A stretch of DNA of 64,000 bases from Vicinamibacteraceae bacterium (GTDB lineage Bacteria > Planctomycetota > Phycisphaerae > Phycisphaerales > UBA5793). Shown here one piece after another: positions 47,793 to 56,414 of the stretch; within the stretch, counting starts at the first letter, position 1, and each line of letters starts with the position of its first letter. The translations under genes and the position numbers were made by a program. The notes under the pieces are model-generated. The model ran no database searches and was not told the DNA's origin. It saw only the letters and a list, made by a program, of their open reading frames with translations. The stretch spans positions 1-64,000 of the forward strand of contig WYBR01000090.1 in the NCBI GenBank assembly GCA_011525805.1, written 5' to 3'.

Positions 47793-49223
47793 TCAAGGGG
47801 GTTGCAGGGCGATCGTGAGGCGGTGGCTGGCCCCCTCTGCGGGATACGAAAGGTCGATGCGCCCGTTGAGTTCGGTGCTCACCAGGCCGGTGAGAAGGCT
47901 CGTTCCGGCGCCCAAGCGGGGCGATCGGTCGGGAGACGGGCCGCCGTGCTCGCGCCAGCACATCTCGAGCGGTCCCAGCGCCGGCGGGGAGATCTCGATC
48001 CGCTGCCAGTCGACCGCCACCCGCCCCTGTGCGACGCTCAGCGAACCGTACTTCATGCTGTTGAAGAACAACTCCTGGAGGACCATCGCCAGCGCGACCG
48101 CCTGCCGGGGATTCAATCGGACCGCCGGCCCGGTCGCATCGACGCGGGCCGCCAGGTCGGGCGGCGTGATAGCGCGCACGAGGTCCGAAAGGCGGGCGCT
48201 GCTCCCGTGCGACCGTGAGAGGAGCGTGTGAACGCTCGCCATCGCCTGGACGCGCGAGCGAAGCAGGGCGGCGAACGACTCGACGCTCCGCCCCTCCTCC
48301 TGCACGGTCAGGTCGATGAGCGACACGAGCGAAGCGAGGTTGTTGCGCAGGCGGTGGTCGAGTTCGCTGAGGATGAGCCGCTGTCGTTCGAGCGCTTCCA
48401 GGTAGGCCTGCTGGGCGCGCTTGCGGTGCGTGATGTCGCGCACGATCGAGAGGACGCGGTCGGCGCCGCAGGGAACCATGCGGACTTCGTAGTGCCGCAG
48501 GTCTTCCGCCGGACCGATCTCGTACTCGTACATCTGCATTTGGCCGGTTTCGAAGGTGCGCTCGCGCAAGCGCTCGTGGAGACTCACATCCACGCCCTGG
48601 AACACCTCGCGCACGCGCCGGCCGAGGAACTCCTCCGGCGGGACGTAGAGGCGTGCGCCGGGGGCGGCGTGGTAGTCGAGGTAGCGCCCCTCGCGATCGA
48701 GCAGAAAGATGAGGTCGGGCAGCGCGGCGATGAGGGCGCTGTTGCGCTCCTCGCTGTGGCGCGCCACCTCTTCCGTCTCGCGGGCGCGCGTTACGTCCTC
48801 AAGCGTGCCCGCGAGGGACTTTGCCCCTCCGGCCGAGGCGACTTCGATGGCGCGATCCTCCAGCCAGACCCACGAGCCGTCGGGGCGGCCAACGCGGTAT
48901 CGCTGCACGAGCATTCCGACGCCGCCCGCCTCGCGCCACGACCGCAGCCGCGCGCCGACCGAGCGCGCGTCATCGGGGTGGATGAGCGCGTCGTACCGGC
49001 CGGGCTCGGCGGCGAGATGATCGGCCGCCACGCCGATCAGCGCCTCGATTCCGGTCGAGAACCACGCCGTCCGCTCGCATCGCCGGTAGAGCGCCAGGCC
49101 GTGCAGCCGCTCGATGAGCCATTCGATCCCGGCCGCCGGCTGCGAGCCGCGGTCGGCGGCGCAGAAAGCGGAGAGGTCGGCGAGCGCCGCCGGTTCAGTG
49201 GAGTCGGGGACAGGGCCGGACAT
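47793..49223 (-). CDS. PAS-domain HWE-type sensor histidine kinase
   Basis: The product is 476 residues, without a membrane helix. Two PAS regions are seen: near 60-150 (AWFSTGIEALIGVAADHL, GSWVWLEDRAIEVAS) and near 165-280 (LPDLIFLLDREGRYLDYHA, FLGRRVREVF). The kinase part has the H box LSELDHRLRNNLASLVSL, N box VLQELFFNSMKYGSL and the W-x-E motif CWREHGGP that names the HWE family, then GAGTSLLTGLVSTELNG. No response regulator gene is adjacent, so it is an orphan. The signal is unknown, and no flavin-binding LOV cysteine motif was recognised. Confidence 0.88.
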   Translation of the reverse strand: MSGPVPDSTEPAALADLSAFCAADRGSQPAAGIEWLIERLHGLALYRRCERTAWFSTGIEALIGVAADHLAAEPGRYDALIHPDDARSVGARLRSWREAGGVGMLVQRYRVGRPDGSWVWLEDRAIEVASAGGAKSLAGTLEDVTRARETEEVARHSEERNSALIAALPDLIFLLDREGRYLDYHAAPGARLYVPPEEFLGRRVREVFQGVDVSLHERLRERTFETGQMQMYEYEIGPAEDLRHYEVRMVPCGADRVLSIVRDITHRKRAQQAYLEALERQRLILSELDHRLRNNLASLVSLIDLTVQEEGRSVESFAALLRSRVQAMASVHTLLSRSHGSSARLSDLVRAITPPDLAARVDATGPAVRLNPRQAVALAMVLQELFFNSMKYGSLSVAQGRVAVDWQRIEISPPALGPLEMCWREHGGPSPDRSPRLGAGTSLLTGLVSTELNGRIDLSYPAEGASHRLTIALQPP

Positions 49224-49426
49224 GGCCTAATCGTATGAGAACCGAGCGTCCACGCGAAGCGGAAACCGCCGCACCGCTGATAATCGTGGGTTGCTTTCAC
49301 GCCATTGACGCAGCCCCGCCCTCCGGCGCGAGGCGCTGGGGCCGGGGACCGTGCGCCCCGCGGCGCGGGCTAGGATTCGCCTTGATCGCGATCTCTCGTC
49401 GCCAGGCGCTGACTGCGGATCAGACC

Positions 49427-50194
49427 TTGACTCAGCCCCTTCGCATCCTGATCACCGGCGCGTCGAGCGGCATCGGCCGCGCGCTGGCGGAGCACTACGC
49501 CGCGCCGGGCCACGTCGTCGGCGCTGTGGCGCGTCGCGGCGACCTGCTCGATGATCTGGCGCGCGACCATCCTTCCGTCGCGCCCCTGACCGGCGATGTG
49601 ACGGACTCGGGGGCAACCGCACGCCTCATCGATCGCTTCGCGGCGGAGCACGGCGGGATCGACCTCCTCTACGTCAATGCCGGCGTCGGCCAGCGGAGTT
49701 GCGAGGAAGGGTGGGATCCCGATCGCACCGCGAAGATCGAAGCGGTCAACATCCGCGGCGCACTCCACGCCATCACCGCCGCGGTCCCGATCATGCTTCG
49801 GCAAGGGTCGGGCCGCATCGTCGGCATTTCGTCGCTGGCGGGCGTCGTGCCGCTGCCCAGCGCCGCGGCCTATGGCGCGAGCAAGGCGTGGTTGGCGTTC
49901 TACCTCGACTCTCTCGACATGGACCTCGCGCCGCGGGGCGTGCGATGCAGCGTCGTCATGCCCGGCCATGTCGCCACGCCCATGGTCGATGGGGCCGCGT
50001 CGGCGCTCGTTACCCCCGGCGCGCGGCGGGCCGCGGCACTCATCGCTCAGCGCGTGGCGCGGGGCGATCGAATCATCCGCTTTCCGCGCCGGGTGGCGCT
50101 GCTCACCTCCATCGCCGCGCTCGCGCCGCGCTGGCTGCGCATCTCGATCCAGAACCGCCGGCTCGCGAAGCGCAAAGGGCGGCGAGGATTGTGA
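49427..50194 (+). CDS. Short-chain dehydrogenase/reductase
   Basis: The product is about 255 residues. The dinucleotide loop is ITGASSGIGRALAEHYA, with LYVNAGVG and the catalytic serine and tyrosine/lysine in GISSLAGVVPLPSAAAYGASK. The C-terminal tail is basic and hydrophobic (RWLRISIQNRRLAKRKG). No ATG is available; a TTG at 49427 leaves the normal seven residues before the fold, and another TTG lies at 49382. Substrate unknown. Confidence 0.85.
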   Translation: MTQPLRILITGASSGIGRALAEHYAAPGHVVGAVARRGDLLDDLARDHPSVAPLTGDVTDSGATARLIDRFAAEHGGIDLLYVNAGVGQRSCEEGWDPDRTAKIEAVNIRGALHAITAAVPIMLRQGSGRIVGISSLAGVVPLPSAAAYGASKAWLAFYLDSLDMDLAPRGVRCSVVMPGHVATPMVDGAASALVTPGARRAAALIAQRVARGDRIIRFPRRVALLTSIAALAPRWLRISIQNRRLAKRKGRRGL

Positions 50195-50213
50195 AATGCT
50201 CTCCAAAGGCAAG

Positions 50214-50378
50214 GCCAACCACAGAGACCCTGAGGACGCACAAAACGCACGGAAAGCGGTGCCGCGAGCCCGGCAGGGGGACCGGGAGACGAGACATTCG
50301 GCGCCTGGAGTCGCTGACTCCCCATTCCTTTCCGACTCTGTGCATCCTCTGTGCCCTCTGCGTTTCTGTCGTTGGCTC
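50214..50378. repeat. Inverted-repeat element of the CCACAGAG family, copy 1
   Basis: The left arm (GCCAACCACAGAGACCC and on to about 50252) and the right arm (about 50334-50378, ending CTGTCGTTGGC) are imperfect inverted repeats around some 80 bases. It fills the gap between the SDR gene and the sulfotransferase gene, reaching to 15 bp from the latter's ATG. Confidence 0.7.
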
Positions 50379-50392
50379 CCGGGTTTCGGATC

Positions 50393-51187
50393 ATGATTGA
50401 AACTGCGGAGAGACCCATCGTCGTCGCCTCGTTCCCGCGCTCGGGAACGCATCTGACCATCGACGGTCTGCGGCACTTCTTCGTCGAGACGTATCGGCGC
50501 CAGGGTTTCAACCAGGCGGTGCACAGTCTCTACATGAACCTCGACCGCCTCGACCCGCAACATCCCTTCGCGCTCCAGCCCGACAAGGCCCGCGAGATGC
50601 TGCGCCGGTGCCCCAAGCGCGTCATCATCAAGACGCATTGCTCCGTCGAGATCGACCAGGCCGGCGAGGCGAATCGCGGCCTGGCGCGCGAGATCATCGA
50701 TGCGTCCGACGTCGTGTACGTGGTGCGGGACGTGCGACCGGTCATGGCGTCCTTCATGGCGCTGCGGCCGCTGAAGTTTCCCGACTCGCCGCGCGAAATC
50801 GGCGCGTTCCTGCGCACGCCGATGGACGGGGGCGAAGGGCCGGCGGCGAACTGGGCGCGACACGTCGCCGGCTGGCTCGATCACCCCGGCGTGCATCTCA
50901 TCCGCTTCGAGTCGATGCGCGAGAACTACGTCAGCGCGATCGAATCGCTCGGCAAGGACCTCGGACTGACGTGGAACAAGTACCCCATTCGACTCTTCCC
51001 CAAGCCGCGCACGATGTTTGAGAACAGGGTGCGCCGCTGGCTGGGGATCCAGAACTGCTCCGCGATCGACAACCTGCGCATGGCCTTTGACACGCCGGAC
51101 TGGAAGCAGGTCATGTCCCGGGCGGATCTCGCTCTCATCCGCGAACAGGCCGGCGCGGTGATGGAGCGGCTCGGCTACCGGATGTGA
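50393..51187 (+). CDS. Sulfotransferase-domain protein
   Basis: The product is 264 residues from the ATG at 50393. The phosphosulfate-binding loop is VASFPRSGTHLTIDGL and the 3'-phosphate site VVYVVRDVRPVMASFMAL. Other family features are KTHCSVE and the tail AGAVMERLGY. It transfers sulfate from PAPS to an unknown acceptor, for example a glycan or lipid; sulfatases and sulfotransferases are common in planctomycetes. The repeat directly upstream may contain its promoter. Confidence 0.88.
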   Translation: MIETAERPIVVASFPRSGTHLTIDGLRHFFVETYRRQGFNQAVHSLYMNLDRLDPQHPFALQPDKAREMLRRCPKRVIIKTHCSVEIDQAGEANRGLAREIIDASDVVYVVRDVRPVMASFMALRPLKFPDSPREIGAFLRTPMDGGEGPAANWARHVAGWLDHPGVHLIRFESMRENYVSAIESLGKDLGLTWNKYPIRLFPKPRTMFENRVRRWLGIQNCSAIDNLRMAFDTPDWKQVMSRADLALIREQAGAVMERLGYRM

Positions 51188-51200
51188 GTCGGGTTGGGGT

Positions 51201-51231
51201 GGCATGGCCTGGGGCTTCGCCTGGCTATGCC
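51201..51231 (+). repeat. 31-bp hairpin element, copy 6
   Basis: Reads GGCATGGC, CTG, GGGCTTCGC, CTG, GCTATGCC. It lies 13 bp past the sulfotransferase stop. The rest of the gap to 51433 shows nothing recognisable. Confidence 0.85.
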
Positions 51232-51433
51232 GTGTGCGCAACCACGCACGAACGCGTCTCGACGCTCGGCAGTACGACGCGCCTAGGCAGGCTCTGGCCG
51301 GGGAAGCGCGACGCCGCGCCACAGTGCATTTTGAGGGCTCAACTCGTACCACGCTCCCGCTCCAACTCAACTGACGACCTGCAAGCGCCGACAATGACCC
51401 CATCACCTTCGATTCTCGGACGATGGAGTCAAC

Positions 51434-51940
51434 ATGGCCTCGACCACCCAGCCGCGATCCACCGTCCAACTGCGCAGCGACGTGAGAATCACCGCCTGCG
51501 CCGCGATCGTCGAATTTGATCACATTCTCCTCGTGCAGCGGGGACGCGGGCCATCGGCGGGCCGCTGGATGCTTCCGGGAGGCCGGCTCGATGCCGGAGA
51601 GACGCTCGTCGAGGCGGCGGCGCGCGAAGCGCTCGAAGAGACCGGGCTGCGCGTCGAGATCGACGCGCTCGTCGGCGTCTACACCTGCCGCGGCCGCTGC
51701 GGGCGCGACCGGAGCCGCTTCTGTTTCAGCGCCAAGACCGCAGGCGGGCGACCGCGCTTCGACGGCCGGAATGTCCGCGACCTGCGCTGGTTCCACTTCG
51801 AGCAGTTGCCGCTCGTACACGACTCTCGGCTTTGGAAACCTCCCGTTTTGCGCGCGATGCTGCGCGACATCGAACGAGGCCAGCGCCTGCCGCTCGACCT
51901 GCTGCGCAACTTCGACCGCGCGCTGCGCGCCGCCGCCTGA
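51434..51940 (+). CDS. NUDIX hydrolase
   Basis: The product is 168 residues. The Nudix box is intact: GGRLDAGETLVEAAAREALEE and TGL, with the glycine, arginine and glutamates in place. ACAAIVEFDHILLVQRGRGPSAGRWMLPG precedes it. The family hydrolyses nucleoside diphosphates linked to another group; the substrate cannot be told. It ends just before an inverted-repeat element. Confidence 0.92.
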   Translation: MASTTQPRSTVQLRSDVRITACAAIVEFDHILLVQRGRGPSAGRWMLPGGRLDAGETLVEAAAREALEETGLRVEIDALVGVYTCRGRCGRDRSRFCFSAKTAGGRPRFDGRNVRDLRWFHFEQLPLVHDSRLWKPPVLRAMLRDIERGQRLPLDLLRNFDRALRAAA

Positions 51941-51954
51941 AGGCGTCGAAGATT

Positions 51955-52153
51955 CACCACAGAGAACACAGAGGGCACTGAGCGCGCCCGGAGGGGGAGC
52001 AGAATCGCGGGAACGCTGCTGCATCGCAGGGTCAGTGCACCGCCGCCGACGCCTCGCGTCCCTTCCGCTTCAATTTGCCTTGCTGCCCTCTCCTGCTCCT
52101 GATCCTCTCTCTCCTCCTCTGTGCGCCCTCAGTGCCCTCTGTGTCTCTGTGGT
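51955..52153. repeat. Inverted-repeat element of the CCACAGAG family, copy 2
   Basis: The left arm (51955-51982, ACCACAGAGAACACAGAG, GGCACTGAG) and right arm (52128-52153, CTCAGTGCC, CTCTGTGTCTCTGTGGT) pair over about 26 bp with one extra base. Some 145 bases lie between, rich in CTCCT. It sits between the convergent NUDIX and DHS-like genes, 11 bp from the latter's stop. Confidence 0.85.
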
Positions 52154-52164
52154 TGGCTTTCCAA

Positions 52165-53142
52165 TCACCAGCCGAGGACGTAGGCGAAGATGAGCGGCGC
52201 GACGATGGTGGCGTCGGACTCGATGACGAACCTGGGCGTCTTCTCGCCAAGTTTGCCCCAGGTGATCTTCTCGTTGGGCACCGCGCCGCTGTAGGAGCCA
52301 AAACTCGTCGTCGAATCGCTGATTTGGCAGAAGTAGCCCCAGAGCGGAACGCTCGTGCGGCCGAGGTCCTGGTGGAGCATCGGCACGACGCAGATGGGAA
52401 AGTCCCCCGCGATGCCGCCGCCGATCTGAAAGAACCCCAGCGAGTGCTGTTTCGTGAGTTCGGTGTACCAGTTGGCGAGTTCGATCATGTAGTCGATCCC
52501 GCCGCGCATCGTCGTCGAGTTTCTGATCTCGCCGGAAATGACGTGCGAGGCAAAGATGTTGCCCAGCGTCGAGTCCTCCCACCCGGGCACGAAGACGGGC
52601 AGTTTGTTCTTCGCCGCGGCGAGGAGCCAGGAGTTCTTCGGATCGATCTGGTAGAACTTCTCGAGCGCGCCGCTGAGCAGTACCTCGTAGAAGAACTCGT
52701 GCGGGAACATCCGCCGCCCCGCCTGGTCGGATTTCATCCAGTGTTCGAGCACCGCGCCTTCGAGACGGCGGATCGCCTCCTCTTCCGGAATGCACGTGTC
52801 CGTCACCCGGTTGAGGTGCTTGCTCAGAAGTCTCTGCTCGTCGGCGGGAGTGAGTTCGCGCCAGTTGGGGATGCGGACGTAGTGCTCGTGCGCGACGAGG
52901 TTGAAGATGTCCTCTTCGAGATTGGCGCCGGTGCAGCAGATGCCGTGGACCTTGTCACGGCGGATCATCTCGGCGAGGGAGACGCCCAGTTCGGCCGTGC
53001 TCATCGCGCCGGCGAGCGTGATGAACATCTTTCCGCCGGCGTCGAGGTGCCTGCGGTACGCCTCGGCGGCGTCGACGAGCGTCGCGGCGTTGAAGTGGCG
53101 GTAGTGGGTGCGGATGAAATCGGTGATCGGCGTCGTGCTCAT
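52165..53142 (-). CDS. Deoxyhypusine-synthase-family protein
   Basis: The product is 325 residues from the ATG at 53142. The deoxyhypusine synthase fold is clear from FITLAGAMSTAELGVSLAEMI, GICCTGANLEEDIFNLVAH, PGWEDSTLGNIFASHVI, GFFQIGGGIAGDFPICVVPML, and the active-site lysine motif NEKITWGKLG. Bacteria do not make hypusine in eIF5A; related bacterial enzymes transfer aminobutyl groups between polyamines (homospermidine-synthase-like). NAD is the expected cofactor. No polyamine genes are adjacent. Confidence 0.88.
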   Translation of the reverse strand: MSTTPITDFIRTHYRHFNAATLVDAAEAYRRHLDAGGKMFITLAGAMSTAELGVSLAEMIRRDKVHGICCTGANLEEDIFNLVAHEHYVRIPNWRELTPADEQRLLSKHLNRVTDTCIPEEEAIRRLEGAVLEHWMKSDQAGRRMFPHEFFYEVLLSGALEKFYQIDPKNSWLLAAAKNKLPVFVPGWEDSTLGNIFASHVISGEIRNSTTMRGGIDYMIELANWYTELTKQHSLGFFQIGGGIAGDFPICVVPMLHQDLGRTSVPLWGYFCQISDSTTSFGSYSGAVPNEKITWGKLGEKTPRFVIESDATIVAPLIFAYVLGW

Positions 53143-53193
53143 GGGGAAAGGGTATGAGGCGTGCACGCGCCGGGCGAAACACTCTCACGTTTG

Positions 53194-53215
53194 GCCGCGA
53201 CCCGGAGGCTCTGCG
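53194..53215 (+). repeat. Dispersed repeat GCCGCGACCCGGAGGCTC, copy 3
   Basis: GCCGCGAC, C, CGGAGGCTCTGCG preceded by GTTTG, downstream of the type III polyketide synthase gene. Confidence 0.75.
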
Positions 53216-53259
53216 GAGAGGAGCGCTGCGCCGGTTTCGCGCCGGCAAGCCACTGACCG

Positions 53260-54402
53260 CTACCCCACCAGCGCCGCCTCGATCGTCAGCCCCGGCCCGA
53301 AGGCGATCGCCGCGATCGGCCTCGGCGCCCCACGCCGCAGCAACTCGTCGAGAATGAACAGCACGGTCGGCGAGGACATGTTCCCGAATCGCGACAGCAC
53401 CTCCCGCGACACATCCAGCGCGCCGCGATCGAGGCGCAACGCCTCGGCAAGCGCATCGAGGATGCGGGGCCCGCCTGGATGCACGGCCCATGATCCCATC
53501 TGGTCAATGCCCAGGCCGCGACCACCGAGCCACTCGCCGATCCAGGGCCGGAGCATTCCGCGAATGCGGTCCGGCACGTCGGGCGAAAGACTCATCTCAA
53601 AGCCATGGTCTCCGACGCACCACGTCATGCATTCGAGCGACTCGGGCGCGACGAATGAGGCGAAGTGGCCGAGCGCCGGGTCATCTCGTCCTGAAGCGCG
53701 GCGGCACGAAACGACCGCCGCCGCCGATCCGTCACCGAAGAGGGCGTTGGCGAGGAGGCGATCACCTTCTCCGCGATACTGAAAGTGCACGCTGCACAGT
53801 TCCACGCACGCGACCAGCGCGAGCGCTTCCGGATCGGCAAGACATGCGTCGCAGGCGAGGCGCAGCGCGTTGATCGCGCCGTGACAGCCCATGAAGCCGA
53901 CGTGCGCCCGCCGCACTTCGCGCGGCAGGCCCAGCGACGCCATGATCGCCACGTCCACTCCCGGCGCGCGCAACCCCGTGCACGACACGGTGAAGAGGTG
54001 AGTCACGTGATCCGGCCGGCAGTCCGCGCTCGCCAGAGCCGCCGCGGCCGCTTCGTGCGCCAGACTCGCCGCCCACTCGTCGTAGACGGCGAGGCGCTGC
54101 GCCGTCGTCGGACCACGATCCTCACCACTGACGCGCGGAAGAAAAAAGGGAACCGCCGCCTCCGGCACATGCCCGACGCCGTCCGCTCCGCCGGGCGCAT
54201 CGCGCGTCTCTGATGGATCGCTCGGCCGGCGCGCGACGACGAACCGCCGCGTCCGCACGCCGCTTCGGTGAAAGAGGCGGCGGAGGCGATCGACCTCCTC
54301 GGCCGACTCGGCGCAGCACTGCTCGGCAAGGCGCAGCGCCTCCTCCTGCCCGAGCGCCACGGGAGGGGCCGACCGCCCGATACCGATGATCGTGGGCTTC
54401 AC
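53260..54402 (-). CDS. Type III polyketide synthase
   Basis: The product is 380 residues, usual for the chalcone-synthase family. The catalytic triad is visible: Cys173 in HVGFMGCHGAINAL, His308 in GSWAVHPGGPRIL and Asn341 in FGNMSSPTVLFILDELL; the C-terminal signature is GPGLTIEAAL. Such enzymes extend an acyl-CoA with malonyl units and cyclise the product to resorcinols or pyrones. It starts at a GTG (54402) that overlaps the stop of the FAD gene by four bases. Third gene of a coupled operon with an oxidoreductase and a methyltransferase. An alkylresorcinol product is inferred by comparison with the srsABC operon. Confidence 0.93.
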   Translation of the reverse strand: MKPTIIGIGRSAPPVALGQEEALRLAEQCCAESAEEVDRLRRLFHRSGVRTRRFVVARRPSDPSETRDAPGGADGVGHVPEAAVPFFLPRVSGEDRGPTTAQRLAVYDEWAASLAHEAAAAALASADCRPDHVTHLFTVSCTGLRAPGVDVAIMASLGLPREVRRAHVGFMGCHGAINALRLACDACLADPEALALVACVELCSVHFQYRGEGDRLLANALFGDGSAAAVVSCRRASGRDDPALGHFASFVAPESLECMTWCVGDHGFEMSLSPDVPDRIRGMLRPWIGEWLGGRGLGIDQMGSWAVHPGGPRILDALAEALRLDRGALDVSREVLSRFGNMSSPTVLFILDELLRRGAPRPIAAIAFGPGLTIEAALVG

Positions 54403-55637
54403 GCGTCACCCCGAAGCGCGACCCCGCGCCCGGACCCCATGCCCGGGATGATCGCATCCGGCGCCTGCATGGAGTGGATCAGGCGTCGCGCCAGGGTCGG
54501 CGCCCAGCCCCCCGCGACCATGCAGGCGCGGCGGACGGCCGGGTGTCGCAGCGCTTCGGCAATCAACCGGCAGCGCGCCTGTTGAGCCCGCACAAGCCGG
54601 CGATGGGTGCGCCCCCACTCGCGCTCGACGGCGCCGCTCCACGGCGCGCCGCGGCGACGCAGGACGCGCTCCGCGAGCAGCGCGGCGCTGACGCCGGTTC
54701 GTATGGCCCAAGTGATGCCTTCACCGGTGAACGGCTCGACGAACCCCGCCGCATCGCCGGCGGCGAGCACGCGCTCCGACGCCGGGTGAAGAGGCCGGCG
54801 CGTCAGGTGCGGTACGGCGAGCCACCGAGCCTCGCCGATCTCGCCAGGAACGTCCTGACCGGCTTCCTCGAGCATCTGCGCCGCCGCCGGGCCAAGCCCA
54901 CCGCACTCGCGCACGTGCGCGGCGTCAAAGGCGCCGCCGACGGCCACGCGGCCGTCCTCGACCCGCGCGAATCCGACGTAGCCGCGATCCGCCACGATCA
55001 TCCGCACCGTCTGAGCCGGCAGGTCCAGTCCACGCGCGGCAACGATCACCGCGCCCCCGAGATGCGAGCGGCTCCAGCGCCGCTCGGCCCGCGCCGCGTC
55101 CGGTGCGGGCGCGTTGATTGGAAATCCCAGGCCCCCGGCCGCGATGACAACGCGCACGCGCACTTCGGCCGCATCGTCCCCGGAGCGGAGGCGCACGACT
55201 CGCGTCCGATCCTCCGCGCGGCCGAGGCGCGCGATGCAATCGGGCAGGGAAGCGGCGCCGTGGGCGATCGCGTTGCATAGAAGCGCCGCATCGAGCGCCC
55301 GGCGCGAGCAGATGCGCCCCGCGCTGACCGGAACCTCCAGGCGGCGACCCGCCATCCACAGGTCGAGTCGGCGCATGTGCTCGGCGCCTTGGCGGTCGAG
55401 CAGATCGCCCGCGCCGAGTTCCCCCAGCGCCTGCACAGCCGCGGGCGCGAGGCAGCAGCCGCAAGCCTTGTCGCGAGGAAAGGTCGCGCGATCGACGACG
55501 AGCACGCGCCGTCCTTGCCTCGCCAGGACCACCGCCGCCGCGCTCCCCGCCGGACCCGCGCCGATGACCAGCGCCTCCCACCGGTGCGAACGGGCCTCGT
55601 CGAGCGAGATTGACGTCGGCACGGGCGCTGCGCTCAT
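54399..55637 (-). CDS. FAD-dependent oxidoreductase, geranylgeranyl-reductase/hydroxylase-like
   Basis: The product is 412 residues. FAD motifs: VIGAGPAGSAAAVVLARQGRRVLVVDRATFPRDKACGCC in outline near 24-62, a second region VVIAAGGLGFPI, and GDAAGFVEPFTGEGITWAIRTG near 290. This matches the group-A flavin monooxygenase and geranylgeranyl reductase group. Its ATG overlaps the methyltransferase stop (ATGA). In the srs operon a flavoprotein hydroxylates the resorcinol ring; the same step is proposed here. Reduction of a lipid side chain is the alternative. Confidence 0.88.
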   Translation of the reverse strand: MSAAPVPTSISLDEARSHRWEALVIGAGPAGSAAAVVLARQGRRVLVVDRATFPRDKACGCCLAPAAVQALGELGAGDLLDRQGAEHMRRLDLWMAGRRLEVPVSAGRICSRRALDAALLCNAIAHGAASLPDCIARLGRAEDRTRVVRLRSGDDAAEVRVRVVIAAGGLGFPINAPAPDAARAERRWSRSHLGGAVIVAARGLDLPAQTVRMIVADRGYVGFARVEDGRVAVGGAFDAAHVRECGGLGPAAAQMLEEAGQDVPGEIGEARWLAVPHLTRRPLHPASERVLAAGDAAGFVEPFTGEGITWAIRTGVSAALLAERVLRRRGAPWSGAVEREWGRTHRRLVRAQQARCRLIAEALRHPAVRRACMVAGGWAPTLARRLIHSMQAPDAIIPGMGSGRGVALRGDA

Positions 55638-56362
55638 GACACGCCCCTGTCAGTCGAAAGGAGAAAGCGAAAGGGCCAAACCGGCTGGATCCGGAACGGC
55701 GCCCATCCCGCCCGCCGCGCGAGGGATGCGGCTTCGTCCAGCGTGAAAGCGCCGCGCACCGACCGGGCTCCATCGAGGCGCACAACCGGCGAGGTGGTGA
55801 GCAGCCGTGCTGCAAGGTGCGTCAGCCAGAGTCCCGCGACGCTGCGACGCAAATCGCTCACCAGCACCAGCCGATTCGACGCCGCATGCATCCGTTCGAG
55901 CAGTCGCAGCGCCTGTGTTTCGTCGAGGTGATGCAGGAAGAGCGAGCACATGGCGACGTCGCAACCGCCGCCCGGCAAGTCGTCGCTGAGCACATCGCAT
56001 TGACGAAAGTCAACGGCGGCGCCGGACGACCGCGCCCGCCGCCGAGCGAAATCGACGGCGCGGGGGCTGAGGTCGACGCCCGTGAACTCGACGCGGAGCC
56101 CGTGCCGTTTCGCCCGCCGCCACAGCGCGATCGGCACGTCGCCCGCGCCGGCCGCCAGATCGAGCACGCGAATCGGCCGTTCCGGCAGAGAGGCCGCCAG
56201 GTCTTGAATCGCCGGCCAGAGCATGCGATCGGCGCCCGCCCAGCGGTTGAGGCGCGCCAGCGACGCCAGCGCCCGCTCGTGGAGGGCGGGATCGAGATCG
56301 GGACGATCCATCCACTCCGGCTCCCGGCGGCGCTGACGCAGATTGAACGTGCCCGCGCTCAC
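55634..56362 (-). CDS. SAM-dependent methyltransferase of the polyketide operon
   Basis: The product is 242 residues, starting at a GTG (56362) without a clear ribosome site. The SAM loop is IRVLDLAAGAGDVPIALWRRA, with EFTGVDLSPRAVDFARRRA, FRQCDVLSDDLP, and MCSLFLHHLDETQALRLLERM. The N-terminal half resembles small-molecule O- or C-methyltransferases. First gene of the operon; the divergent UbiA gene begins 53 bp away, so the two promoters overlap. Predicted to methylate the phenolic or quinone product. Confidence 0.85.
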   Translation of the reverse strand: MSAGTFNLRQRRREPEWMDRPDLDPALHERALASLARLNRWAGADRMLWPAIQDLAASLPERPIRVLDLAAGAGDVPIALWRRAKRHGLRVEFTGVDLSPRAVDFARRRARSSGAAVDFRQCDVLSDDLPGGGCDVAMCSLFLHHLDETQALRLLERMHAASNRLVLVSDLRRSVAGLWLTHLAARLLTTSPVVRLDGARSVRGAFTLDEAASLARRAGWAPFRIQPVWPFRFLLSTDRGVS

Positions 56363-56414
56363 TCACGGATAGTAGGTGGACCGCGCGATGGGGCGTTGCG
56401 GCTACGATAGACGC

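Noticed and set aside
49370-52024. Open frame of 884 codons spanning SDR, sulfotransferase and NUDIX genes on the minus strand
   Set aside because: It crosses three well-supported genes and the repeats between them, and shows no domain.
53260-54402. FabH-type ketoacyl-ACP synthase III as an alternative to type III PKS
   Set aside because: The C-terminal GPGLTIEAAL, the VHPGGPRIL histidine motif and the FGNMSSPTVLFIL asparagine motif fit the chalcone-synthase group better.
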